Shown: in pieces, positions 24,958-32,815 of the stretch
Layout of the letters: every line of letters begins with the position of its first letter
Numbering within the stretch: the stretch's first letter is position 1
Source: VXRN01 sp963664365
GTDB lineage: Bacteria; Chloroflexota; Dehalococcoidia; Lucifugimonadales; UBA1123
NCBI GenBank assembly: GCA_963664365.1
Contig: OY761144.1
Location: 1,054,001-1,118,000, forward strand
Direction of reading: 5' to 3'
Length of the DNA: 64,000 nt
Notes under the pieces: generated by a model
Databases searched by the model: none
What the model saw: only the letters and a program-made list of their open reading frames with translations
What the model was told of the DNA's origin: nothing
Made by a program: the position numbers and the translations under genes

Positions 24958-26043
24958 TTGAGCGAGAAACGCGCTATGACGGTGCTGGGGCCGGTAGCTT
25001 CGGATGAGCTGGGTACGACCCTTACGCACGAGCATCTGCTGTTCGATCAGATCGACTACGTGCGCGGGCCTGTGGACGCAGAGGCGGCCAGGTACGATGA
25101 CGCAAAGGTCGAGATGCGCTATTTGGGAGCCTTGAGGCGCAGGCCGGGTTTGATACCGGACAACGGACGCAATAGTGACCCTGAATTGGCGTCTAGGGAG
25201 ATGAAGCTGTTCAAGGAGGCAGGCGGCGGAACTGTCGTCGAGGTCTCCAGCAGGGGCCTCGGACGGGACGCGCTGGGACTGAAGCGGATAGCCGAATCGT
25301 CGGGCGTGAACATCATCGCGGGATGCGGGTATTACAAGGTGGCCGGACATCCGCCGGATATGGTGGAGCGGAGCGTTGAGGACGTGACGGCGGAGATTGT
25401 TCGCGAGCTGGAATCGGGCATCGGCGACACCGGCATTCGCGCGGGAGTGATTGGGGAGATCGCCACCGGTGCGCCGCTGTATGACGTGCCGTTTGACGTC
25501 TGGGACCTGAGGGATCACGTGGACATGGCGCCTGCTGAGGAAAAAGTCCTGCGGGCGGCAGGCAGGGCCAGCATAGAGACCGGCGCTCCCGTGTCCGTCC
25601 ACATATACAACTACCGGCCCAACCGACTGGCGCATCACGCCCTGGACATACTGTCGTCTGAAGGCACGGACCTCGAGCGCGTCGCAATCTGCCATCTCGA
25701 CACCAGGCCCGACCCGGACTACGTAGCCTCAGTTGCGGACAGAGGCGCGTTCGTGGAGTTCGACACGTTCGGGATGGAGCAGTACAACGATATGACCTTG
25801 AGCCAGGCAGTTCGGGACACGGCGAGGATCAAGCTGGTCGTGGACACCGTAGAGCGCGGATACGCGGACCACATACTTCTGTCGCACGATGTATGCTGGA
25901 AGATGCTGATGGTTGAGTACGGCGGCTGGGGCTACGCCCACCTGTCGAAACACATCGAGCCGCGGCTGCTGGCGGCGGGCGTGAGCGCCGATGACATCCA
26001 CGCCATGCGGGTCGCCAACCCGGCCCGCTGGCTGGCGTACTGA
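24958..26043 (+). CDS. Phosphotriesterase-family metal-dependent hydrolase
   Basis: 361 residues from TTG 24958, with GAGG upstream; ATG 24976 is an alternative. Amidohydrolase fold with a binuclear metal site: HxH in LTHEHLLFD (His24, His26), Glu in GVIGEIATG in place of the carboxylated lysine, His in VSVHIYN, His in ICHLDTRPD and Asp in LLSHDVCWK. These match phosphotriesterase homology proteins and lactonases rather than true organophosphate hydrolases. The substrate is unknown; lactones or similar esters are likely. There is no signal peptide. It stands upstream of a class IV aminotransferase, in the same direction, with a repeat in between. Confidence 0.87.
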   Translation: MSEKRAMTVLGPVASDELGTTLTHEHLLFDQIDYVRGPVDAEAARYDDAKVEMRYLGALRRRPGLIPDNGRNSDPELASREMKLFKEAGGGTVVEVSSRGLGRDALGLKRIAESSGVNIIAGCGYYKVAGHPPDMVERSVEDVTAEIVRELESGIGDTGIRAGVIGEIATGAPLYDVPFDVWDLRDHVDMAPAEEKVLRAAGRASIETGAPVSVHIYNYRPNRLAHHALDILSSEGTDLERVAICHLDTRPDPDYVASVADRGAFVEFDTFGMEQYNDMTLSQAVRDTARIKLVVDTVERGYADHILLSHDVCWKMLMVEYGGWGYAHLSKHIEPRLLAAGVSADDIHAMRVANPARWLAY

Positions 26044-26122
26044 GTCCCGACCGCAAAAGATCGGAATCACTATGGCCTTGCGAAGGCCACATAAGGGGAT
26101 GAAAACCCATTGTCTGAGACTT

Positions 26123-26158
26123 CACCCTCACCCTAGCCCTCTCCCTGAGGGAGAGGGA
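26123..26158. repeat. Dispersed repeat CACCCTCACCC / CTCCCTGAGGGAGAGGG
   Basis: Same family as 21461-21500, opposite orientation. It ends in a palindrome, CTCCCTGAGGGAG, and lies about 40 bp before the aminotransferase start. It could form a hairpin in the leader. Confidence 0.7.
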
Positions 26159-26201
26159 TTTTCAGAGGAATGCCAGTAAAAGAAAGACCAGGAGGCAAAC
26201 G

Positions 26202-27128
26202 GTGAGTATGGCTAACAAAGACTACATCGCGTATTTCAACGGCGAGTGGATGCCGCTGCGAGAGATGAGGATCGACCCAATGGACTCCGGCTTCACCGTC
26301 GGGGACGTGGTGTTCGACCTTGCGCGGACGTTCAACGGCAAGAGCTTTCGAATGAAGGAGCACGTGGACCGGCTGTGGCGTTCGCTGAAGTTCGTTCGCA
26401 TAGAGCCGGGCATGTCGGCCGATGACATGATCGATCTGAGCGAAGAGGCCCTGCGGCGCAACGAGCATCTGCGGGGAGAGTCGGAGGACTTGACCGTCAG
26501 GCAGTTCGTGACGCGGGGGATAGAAGGCAGGCCGCGCAGTCCGGGGTCGCCGACCGTAGGGATTATCGTTCAGCACGTGCAGTTCAGCGGGTTCGCGCAC
26601 TTCTACGAGACCGGAGCGCACGGCATCATCGTTCGCACAAGGAGCCATCATGCCCAGACGATAGACCCGAAGCTGAAGCACTACAGCCGTCTCAACTTCA
26701 ACCTCGCTGACATCGAGGCAGGAGACATCGACCCGGACGGGTATCCCATCCTGATGGACATGGACGGCCATCTGACTGAGGGCACCGGGTACAACGTCTG
26801 CATTGTGACTGACGGGGTGATCAGAACGCCCACTGACAAGGCTATCCTGCAAGGAGTGTCTCGCGGCGTGGTACTGGAACTTGCGGACCAGCTTGGAATC
26901 GAGGCCGTCGAGGAGGATTTGCAGCCCTACGACCTCTATACGGCGGACGAGGCGTTCATCACCGGCACGTCTCCCTGCGTGCTGCCGATCACGAAGGCCG
27001 ACCACAGGCCGGTCGGCGACGGCAGGCCCGGCCCGGTCGTCAAGCAGCTACTGGCGGCATGGAGCGAAACGGTCGGCGTGGACATAGTCGGACAGGCGCT
27101 GCACGGCATCTCGAACGGCCCTTCCTAG
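26202..27128 (+). CDS. Class IV PLP aminotransferase (branched-chain/D-amino-acid type)
   Basis: 308 residues from GTG 26202, six nt after AGGAGG; ATG 26208 is possible. Fold-type IV PLP enzyme. The probable Schiff-base lysine is Lys159 in DPKLKHYSRLNFNLAD. The other family motifs are LTEGTGYNVCIV (Glu that contacts the PLP ring nitrogen) and ADEAFITGTSPCVLPITKADHRPVGDG. An N-terminal FNGEWMPLREMRIDPMDSGFTVGDVVFD is also typical. It cannot be placed securely among BCAT, DAAT or ADC-lyase subgroups. Confidence 0.88.
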   Translation: MSMANKDYIAYFNGEWMPLREMRIDPMDSGFTVGDVVFDLARTFNGKSFRMKEHVDRLWRSLKFVRIEPGMSADDMIDLSEEALRRNEHLRGESEDLTVRQFVTRGIEGRPRSPGSPTVGIIVQHVQFSGFAHFYETGAHGIIVRTRSHHAQTIDPKLKHYSRLNFNLADIEAGDIDPDGYPILMDMDGHLTEGTGYNVCIVTDGVIRTPTDKAILQGVSRGVVLELADQLGIEAVEEDLQPYDLYTADEAFITGTSPCVLPITKADHRPVGDGRPGPVVKQLLAAWSETVGVDIVGQALHGISNGPS

Positions 27129-27794
27129 GACCGCGAGTAACATAGCAGACTCTTCGCGGAAGCGCCCCTACCACACCTTCTGGGGCGTGTTTATCATAGT
27201 AAGTGGCCATGCCGGTTGCCACCGGCGCCATGGACGATGAAAACAATGGGGATGCACGCCACCCCTGGATTCCCGCGCGCGAAGAGGGAGATTGCCAACA
27301 TTGAGTCGTGTCGTATCAAGTTAGATGAAGTGAATAGTTTCTGTGCTGGAAAAGTTTTTTGAAATGCCTGCCGCAGCTGCCGCACCTGCCGCGGTCAAAG
27401 CTAAGGGAGAAGGCGTTCAGCTTTGAGATCTGCGGCAGTTTGGCGATTTTAAACCTGCCGCGCATCTGCCGCACCTGCCGCATCTGCCCCCGTCGGGATC
27501 GCTCTAGGTAATGAACCGGATACCCCATCAGGACGTTTCCTGGCCGCTTGCCTTTGCCTGACTCATGTTGAGTGTGCTATCGATTCGAGAACTCATGTAA
27601 GAATGTAATAGTGCATCCATGTTCTTGTCAAGGGGTGATATGAGCGGGAGACTGTCCCGTATCCGATACTGGACCGCAATCCACAGGGCGGAGTAGCCGG
27701 GCGGCATCTGGCTAATCACGCCAATCCCGTCCATCCCCAAAATCCTGCTTCAGACACCCCCTTACACCTTACCCCTTATTCCTTACCTGTACCC
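27129..27794. other. Gene-poor region with CTGCCGCA repeats
   Basis: I see no credible gene in this 660-bp stretch; the short open frames (60-70 codons, minus strand) have no ribosome sites or family motifs. At 27365-27490 the phrase CTGCCGCA or CTGCCGC appears at least seven times, some forming GCCGCAGCTGC palindromes, with an inverted CTGCGGCAG between them. This could fold into a compound hairpin. The remainder contains AATCCTGCTTC-type repeat fragments near 27745. Confidence 0.5.
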
Positions 27795-27934
27795 CTCGAT
27801 AAGTAACTGTTCAGACTTCGTGAGATCTTGTCGACCATCAGCGTCACCAATAGGGCGATTTAGCTTTGAGCAAGGCTGCGTCCTCGCGCTCTGCGGGCAT
27901 TCGCCTCATCAACTCTGAACAGTTACCTCGATAA
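27795..27934. mobile_element. MITE-like element with 13-bp terminal inverted repeats and 8-bp target duplication
   Basis: A 124-bp body (27803-27926) begins GTAACTGTTCAGA and ends with its exact reverse complement TCTGAACAGTTAC. It is flanked on both sides by the same 8 bp, CTCGATAA (27795-27802 and 27927-27934). This is the signature of transposase-mediated insertion. Ends starting GTAA with 8-bp duplications are characteristic of the IS66 family, so a transposase acting in trans from such an element is the likely mover. It has no coding capacity. Confidence 0.8.
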
Positions 27935-27942
27935 CCCAACAC

Positions 27943-28080
27943 TTGACGACGTGCCTGCGATGTGATACAACTCGCACATCCCGTCATGGGGGCGGCTCCG
28001 CAACGGTGCGGACCGTCAAAGTCCCCTCTCCTTCAGGGCGAGGGTTAGGGTGAGAGCCTGCCCTGAGCTCGTCGAAGGGG
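27943..28080 (+). promoter_or_regulatory. Predicted promoter and repeat-bearing leader of the ABC transporter genes
   Basis: TTGACG (27943-27948), a 17-nt spacer and TACAAC (27966-27971) lie about 140 bp before the lipoprotein gene. The leader then contains copies of two dispersed repeats: CCCTCTCC-TTCAGGGCGAGGG with GGTGAG at about 28021-28055, and CTGAGCTCGTCGAAGGGG at 28063-28080. The MITE inserted only 8 bp upstream of the -35 box. Confidence 0.45.
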
Positions 28081-28106
28081 AGATTCACCAACAGGGAGGC
28101 ATCGTC

Positions 28107-30041
28107 ATGCTTACAACTAGTTCACTGCGTTGGCTGGTCGTAGTTGCAGGAGCCATAATGCTGTTGGCGGTCGTCGCGGCCTGCGGTGGGGAGACCGTCG
28201 AGGTACCCGGCGAGACCGTGGTAGTCGAAAAAGAGGTAATCAAGACCGTCGAGGTGCCCGGCGAGACCGTGGTCGTTGAAAAAGAGGTCGTCAAGACCGT
28301 TGAGGTCCCCGGCGAGACCGTCACCGTTGAGGTGGTCAAAGAGGTGGTAGGGGAGAAGTATGTGGTGGACCCCTCCAACGGCAGAACGGTGATCAAGCCA
28401 GAGTATGGCGGGACACTGACGAGGGCTGCAAGATTCGCGCCGGAAGATAATGCTGACGCCTGTTTTGCGTATAGACCAGCGGGAGTCTTAGGCAGCCCCG
28501 TTCTGGAGAAGCTAGCCGTCTACGACTGGGCAATGGATAGAAACACGTTTGACATGAAAACGCGCAGAGTTGATACAGAGCTCATGACAGGCCACCTGGC
28601 GAAAAGCTGGGACATACCCGACGACAAGACTTTTGTCTTCAACATCCGCGAGGGCGTTAACTGGCAGGACAAGGCACCGATGAACGGTCGGGAGTTAACC
28701 GCCAAGGACATAGAGTTTAACCTCCACCGCTATTTGGCCATGGGCAGTGGCTTCGACGAACCCTGCGCCGACGTCGGTCGTTACGGGGAGATACCATGGG
28801 AATCAATTACGGCCACCGACGATAACTCGGTTGTTGTTAAGCTGAAGGAGCCACATATATGGGCACTGACGGAGATCTTCTTCAACCAGGGGTCAGGCTG
28901 GATGTATCCCCCGGAGGTCATCGAGCAACACGGCGACGTTCAAGATTGGAAGAATCTGGTCGGCACTGGCGCGTTTGCGTTGACTGAGTACGTCGAGGGC
29001 AGCTCTTTGACCTGGGAAAAGAATCCCAACTACTGGGACTACGACGAAAAATACCCGGACAACCCCCTGCCCTATGTTGACGAGCAGAGGCTCCTGGTTT
29101 TGCCAGAAACAGCAACACGTGTGGCGGCACTGCGTTCGGGTAAGGTTGATTACTTGTATGACCCTATACCTGTCGACACTGCTAAGAGCCTCGCGAAGAC
29201 CAACCCCGACATAGTGCAACACACGTATCGAGGGCGGTCCAATACTACTTTGTTCGTTAACCAGGAGATACCCTTCTTTAGCGACATCAATGTGCGCCAT
29301 GCGCTGCAGATGGCAATCGACCTTGAGACAATTAACAATATGATATATGGCGGACTTGGAAACTGGGAACCGACGGGGACGAATTCTGTCGAAGGGTGGA
29401 CCACCCCATTCGCAGAGTGGCCCGAAGAGATCCGGAAATACCATAGCTTTGACCCGGCAGGGGCCGAGGCGCTCCTTGATGCCGCCGGATATCCTCTTGA
29501 GGATGGCGTTAGAATAGAATTGAAGTGGGAAGCAGTCGATGTAGATTTCATAATAGACTATTACCAAATCGTCGCTGAATACTGGCGTAGGATTGGCATT
29601 GAAACAGAAATTGTGAAGGTACCACTCGCTGAGTATTCTCCTACTGTTATGAACACGAAGACCTTTAATTTCGCCTTTGGGGAAGCGGGCGGCACGTACT
29701 TTGAGGACCATCTGGTGACCCGCTTCTGGAGCAAAAAAGAGGGAGGCTCTTTGGCTCACAAGATGAATGACGCGGAATATGACCGCATCATTGACGACCT
29801 GATGGCTGCGTCCACACTTGACGAGTACAAGGCTCTGGTTAGGGAGGCAGATTGGCATGTGATAGAGAATCACTGGCATATATGGGGTGTCGCGTCCCCC
29901 AATGTCGTCGTGAACCAGCCGTGGCTCGTCGGTTTCAACGGTGAAAATGGCTTGGGAACGTTAGGGATTGGGAGAGGCGCCTTTGAAATTGGCTCCCGCC
30001 TCTGGATTGACCAGCAGCTGAAGACTTCAATGGGTTACTAG
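28107..30041 (+). CDS. Peptide/oligopeptide-type ABC transporter substrate-binding lipoprotein
   Basis: 644 residues from ATG 28107, with GGAGGC upstream. Signal peptide with hydrophobic core LVVVAGAIMLLAVVAA followed by the lipobox cysteine (VVAAC), so it is membrane-anchored outside the cell. A tandem linker follows: a 51-nt unit encoding TVEVPGETVVVEKEVIK occurs twice and then partly a third time (28194-28340). The SBP family 5 fold starts about residue 95 (YGGTLTRAARFAPEDN) with typical GVNWQDKAPMNGRELTAKDIEFNLHRYL and PFFSDINVRHALQMAIDLETINNMIYGG. Two permease genes follow. The ligand is probably a peptide or similar solute; unproven. Confidence 0.93.
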   Translation: MLTTSSLRWLVVVAGAIMLLAVVAACGGETVEVPGETVVVEKEVIKTVEVPGETVVVEKEVVKTVEVPGETVTVEVVKEVVGEKYVVDPSNGRTVIKPEYGGTLTRAARFAPEDNADACFAYRPAGVLGSPVLEKLAVYDWAMDRNTFDMKTRRVDTELMTGHLAKSWDIPDDKTFVFNIREGVNWQDKAPMNGRELTAKDIEFNLHRYLAMGSGFDEPCADVGRYGEIPWESITATDDNSVVVKLKEPHIWALTEIFFNQGSGWMYPPEVIEQHGDVQDWKNLVGTGAFALTEYVEGSSLTWEKNPNYWDYDEKYPDNPLPYVDEQRLLVLPETATRVAALRSGKVDYLYDPIPVDTAKSLAKTNPDIVQHTYRGRSNTTLFVNQEIPFFSDINVRHALQMAIDLETINNMIYGGLGNWEPTGTNSVEGWTTPFAEWPEEIRKYHSFDPAGAEALLDAAGYPLEDGVRIELKWEAVDVDFIIDYYQIVAEYWRRIGIETEIVKVPLAEYSPTVMNTKTFNFAFGEAGGTYFEDHLVTRFWSKKEGGSLAHKMNDAEYDRIIDDLMAASTLDEYKALVREADWHVIENHWHIWGVASPNVVVNQPWLVGFNGENGLGTLGIGRGAFEIGSRLWIDQQLKTSMGY

Positions 30042-30493
30042 CGATTACCAGTTGGCCGCATGGTAGTACAACTGGTCTGTGGCCAAAGCCGCCATGGCGA
30101 GCACATAGCTGGGATGCGGTGATCTGAGTTTCGTGTGCCCGGCCGTCCAGGCCCCGGTGAATCGAGATGAATTGTGGGATGGTGGCGTTCTGTCGCCATC
30201 CCACGGTTATTAATGGCCATTGCGAGTTAAGAATTCTCTAATTGAGAGTGCCTACTAGTTGCCCATAGATGAGGGGGAGAGTCTCGTTGGAAGCTGCAGA
30301 AAAGTTTATTGAGGAATGGCAACTTGTCATTCCGGACGAAGTCGTCGAATCCAGAAAACGCAACCCTCTGGATTCCCGCTCCGATTCCAGCGCTGGGCAG
30401 GCTTTGCGTGGGTATGACACCACTACCTAGTCATTGCGAGAAATCGCCAGAAAGAGATTCAGTTCTAATCCAACGAATGTTAAGGGGTGTGGC
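30042..30493. other. Intergenic region between lipoprotein and permease genes
   Basis: 450 bp with no gene that I can support; unusually long for an ABC operon. At about 30325-30425 it holds a repeat-like passage, GTCATTCCGGACGAAGTCG followed by TCTGGATTCCCGCTCC, of the sort seen as dispersed intergenic repeats in many bacteria. The permease may thus have its own promoter or depend on read-through. Confidence 0.5.
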
Positions 30494-31456
30494 GTGAGAC
30501 AATATGTGATCAGGAGGGTATTGCTCATATTTCCCACTCTGTTTATATTGACCTTGTTAGTGTTTCTCTCCCTCCGCTTCATCCCGGGTGACATAATTGA
30601 CGTAATGATGATGGAGGCTATAGCGGGAGGTGGCCATAGGCAACTTGACCGTGCAGAAGTTGAGGCCCGGTTGGGATTAGACGTGCCTGTCTACATGCAG
30701 TATGTAAACTGGATGAGAGGTATTTTCCTGCACGGCACCCTTGGCGAGTCTCTTCGCCTAGGGTGGACAGTAGAGGACAGAATAGCAAGTAGATTGCCGG
30801 TGACTATTGAGCTTGGTGTCCTGGCCATCGTAATCGGGCTCTTGATAGCTCTGCCCGTCGGCATCTACTCGGCGATTCGGCAGGATACGGCCGTCGACTA
30901 CGTGGGGCGCACTGCCGCCGTAATCGGCATGGCAATGCCAAACTTCTGGCTGGCAATTATGGTCATGACATACCCGTCGATCTGGTGGGGCTGGTCGCCA
31001 CCGATGGAGGTGGTTCCTTTCATGGAAGACCCCATTGAGAATCTCTGGGGCTTCTTCATTCCCAGCCTGATCCTGGGGACAGCCATGGCTGCCGGCACAA
31101 TGCGGCTGACGCGTACCGCGTTGCTTGAGGTGTTCAGGCAGGACTATATCAGGACGGCCCGGTCCAAGGGACTCAGGGAGAGGGTAGTTATTACGAGACA
31201 CGCCATCAAGAATGCATTCATCCCGATAGTTACCCTGGTAGGCATGCAAGTGCCTCTCATAGTAACCGGCGCCGTTATCATAGAGAACATATTTGCCCTT
31301 CCGGGGGTAGGTCAGCTCTTTATAGTTGCCCTCAATACGAGAGATTACCCGGTGGTCCAGGGCGTAAACCTGTTTTTGTCCGCGGTAGTTATGTTCACGA
31401 TTCTGGTTACTGACCTGATCTATCCTCTTTTGGATCCGAGGGTCCGCTACAGCTAA
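30494..31456 (+). CDS. ABC transporter permease, DppB/OppB type
   Basis: 320 residues from GTG 30494, seven nt after AAGGGG; a longer frame to 30434 is open but lacks family sequence. The start RQYVIRRVLLIFPTLFILTLLVFLSLRFIPGD is the typical first transmembrane helix and periplasmic motif. Five or six transmembrane helices follow. The EAA loop for ATPase contact reads DYIRTARSKGLRERVVITRHAIKNAFIPIVT, with the conserved Gly. It is close to the usual length. It pairs with the DppC-type gene 45 nt downstream. Confidence 0.93.
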   Translation: MRQYVIRRVLLIFPTLFILTLLVFLSLRFIPGDIIDVMMMEAIAGGGHRQLDRAEVEARLGLDVPVYMQYVNWMRGIFLHGTLGESLRLGWTVEDRIASRLPVTIELGVLAIVIGLLIALPVGIYSAIRQDTAVDYVGRTAAVIGMAMPNFWLAIMVMTYPSIWWGWSPPMEVVPFMEDPIENLWGFFIPSLILGTAMAAGTMRLTRTALLEVFRQDYIRTARSKGLRERVVITRHAIKNAFIPIVTLVGMQVPLIVTGAVIIENIFALPGVGQLFIVALNTRDYPVVQGVNLFLSAVVMFTILVTDLIYPLLDPRVRYS

Positions 31457-31501
31457 AGCTTTGGAATCGGGGATACAGGTGATGCCATAGCAATACAATC
31501 G

Positions 31502-32377
31502 ATGGAAATTGTGCGGCAGAGGCGTTCCAAACTGCTTAGTTTATCTAGCAGGCTGGCCAAGGAGAAGCCGCTAGGTACTGTCTGCGGGATCATTATATTG
31601 ATAATGATCCTTGTCGCGATCTTTGCCTCTGCTCTGGCTCCATTTCCATATGAGGAAATGCATCTGATAGACAGGCTGCAGGGCCCATCAGGCCAGTATC
31701 TACTGGGCACCGACCACTTGGGGCGAGACCTCTTGAGCCGCATCATCTACGGTACTCGTATTTCGCTACTTGTCGGTCTGGCGGTGACCACTATTAGTGT
31801 TGTGATCAGTACCCTCATAGGTGGCTCTTCAGGATTCTTGATGGGCAAATTTGACATGTTTCTACAGAGATTTTGCGATGCCTGGGAAAGCTTCCCGTAC
31901 TTGCTCATACTGTTAACCGTAATGTCCATAGTGGGACGGGGTTTGGTACAGATAGTGCTGGTTATGGGAATAGCAGGGGGCCTCGGCGGCAGTAGAATAA
32001 TCCGAAGCGCCGTTATCAGTATTAAGGAAAATGACTACTTTGTGGCGGCAGAGGCGATTGGCAACACAAAATGGAGAGCATTTGTCCGACATGTCGTGCC
32101 CAATGTCATGCCTTATGTAATCATTGGATTCAGCATGAGCATAGGGGGCGTAATCCTGGGTTTGGCGTCCTTGAGTTTCCTCGGATACGGTCTGCCTCCC
32201 GGGTTACCGGACTGGGGACAGCTGCTCGCAGGGGAAGGGCGTAGATTCATGGAGGTGGGCCCACACCTGGCGCTCTTTCCTGGTCTTGCCCTGACTATTG
32301 TCATTTACTGTCTAAACATGTTCGGCGACGCGGTGAGGGACCTCCTCGACCCCAGGCTCAGGGGCGGCGAATCGTAG
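31502..32377 (+). CDS. ABC transporter permease, DppC/OppC type
   Basis: 291 residues from ATG 31502. The N-terminal transmembrane segment is GTVCGIIILIMILVAIFASALAPF, followed by the OppC motif LLGTDHLGRDLLSRIIYGTRISLLVGL. The ATPase-coupling EAA loop is VAAEAIGNTKWRAFVRHVVPNVMPYVI. Normal length. Neither of the two ATPase genes (dppD, dppF) that normally follow is present: the next gene is an RND pump 440 bp away. ATPases must come from elsewhere in the genome. Confidence 0.93.
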   Translation: MEIVRQRRSKLLSLSSRLAKEKPLGTVCGIIILIMILVAIFASALAPFPYEEMHLIDRLQGPSGQYLLGTDHLGRDLLSRIIYGTRISLLVGLAVTTISVVISTLIGGSSGFLMGKFDMFLQRFCDAWESFPYLLILLTVMSIVGRGLVQIVLVMGIAGGLGGSRIIRSAVISIKENDYFVAAEAIGNTKWRAFVRHVVPNVMPYVIIGFSMSIGGVILGLASLSFLGYGLPPGLPDWGQLLAGEGRRFMEVGPHLALFPGLALTIVIYCLNMFGDAVRDLLDPRLRGGES

Positions 32378-32382
32378 AGCCT

Positions 32383-32404
32383 CCCCCGTACCACGATACG
32401 GGGG
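32383..32404 (+). terminator. Hairpin after the ABC permease gene, possible terminator
   Basis: CCCCCGTA and TACGGGGG form a perfect 8-bp stem with a 6-base loop directly after the stop codon. The following bases (ACGGGTTTCAAACCC) give only a weak T-run and another small palindrome, so termination is plausible but not sure. Confidence 0.45.
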
Positions 32405-32815
32405 ACGGGTTTCAAACCCTGCCGCCATCCCGACCGCGACGGTCCTCGGCAGGCGTGTTGGCCGCATGGCGCAAGAGTGCCGGATGAGATGCCGAAGCTC
32501 CTTGCCACTGGCTGGGCATCAATGGCCGAAAATTGCAAGTATGGGGCTGCAAACTGCAAGTAGGAGGTCCTACGCTTCACCTACGCCCCTTTTCATCGAA
32601 GAGTCTCATGGGCCACTTCACCGTCTGCCAGCGTCCATAGCCTACATCCGAACGCGCGCGCCGGACGTACTAGATACGACCGTCTGCCGCCGTTTGCGAT
32701 TCCTTTCACAAAGTCGCTGAAAGAGCGCTAAGCTGAATGGGACGGTTTGGACGACGCGCCGGGGAATCATGGAGATTCTAGAAGCGAATAGCGCATACCC
32801 GCGAAGGGGGACACA
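32405..32815. other. Intergenic region before the RND gene
   Basis: About 410 bp without a gene I can support. It includes a small repeat, TTGCAAGTATGGGGCTGCAAACTGCAAGTAGG (two TGCAAGTA phrases 18 bp apart, near 32532-32562). Otherwise nothing recognised. Confidence 0.4.

Noticed and set aside
27316..27740. Two 70-codon minus-strand frames in the gene-poor region
   Set aside because: No ribosome sites, no recognised motif, and one is made of the CTGCCGC repeat.
28194..28340. CRISPR or satellite from the 51-nt tandem repeat
   Set aside because: It is in frame within the lipoprotein gene and encodes a regular linker.
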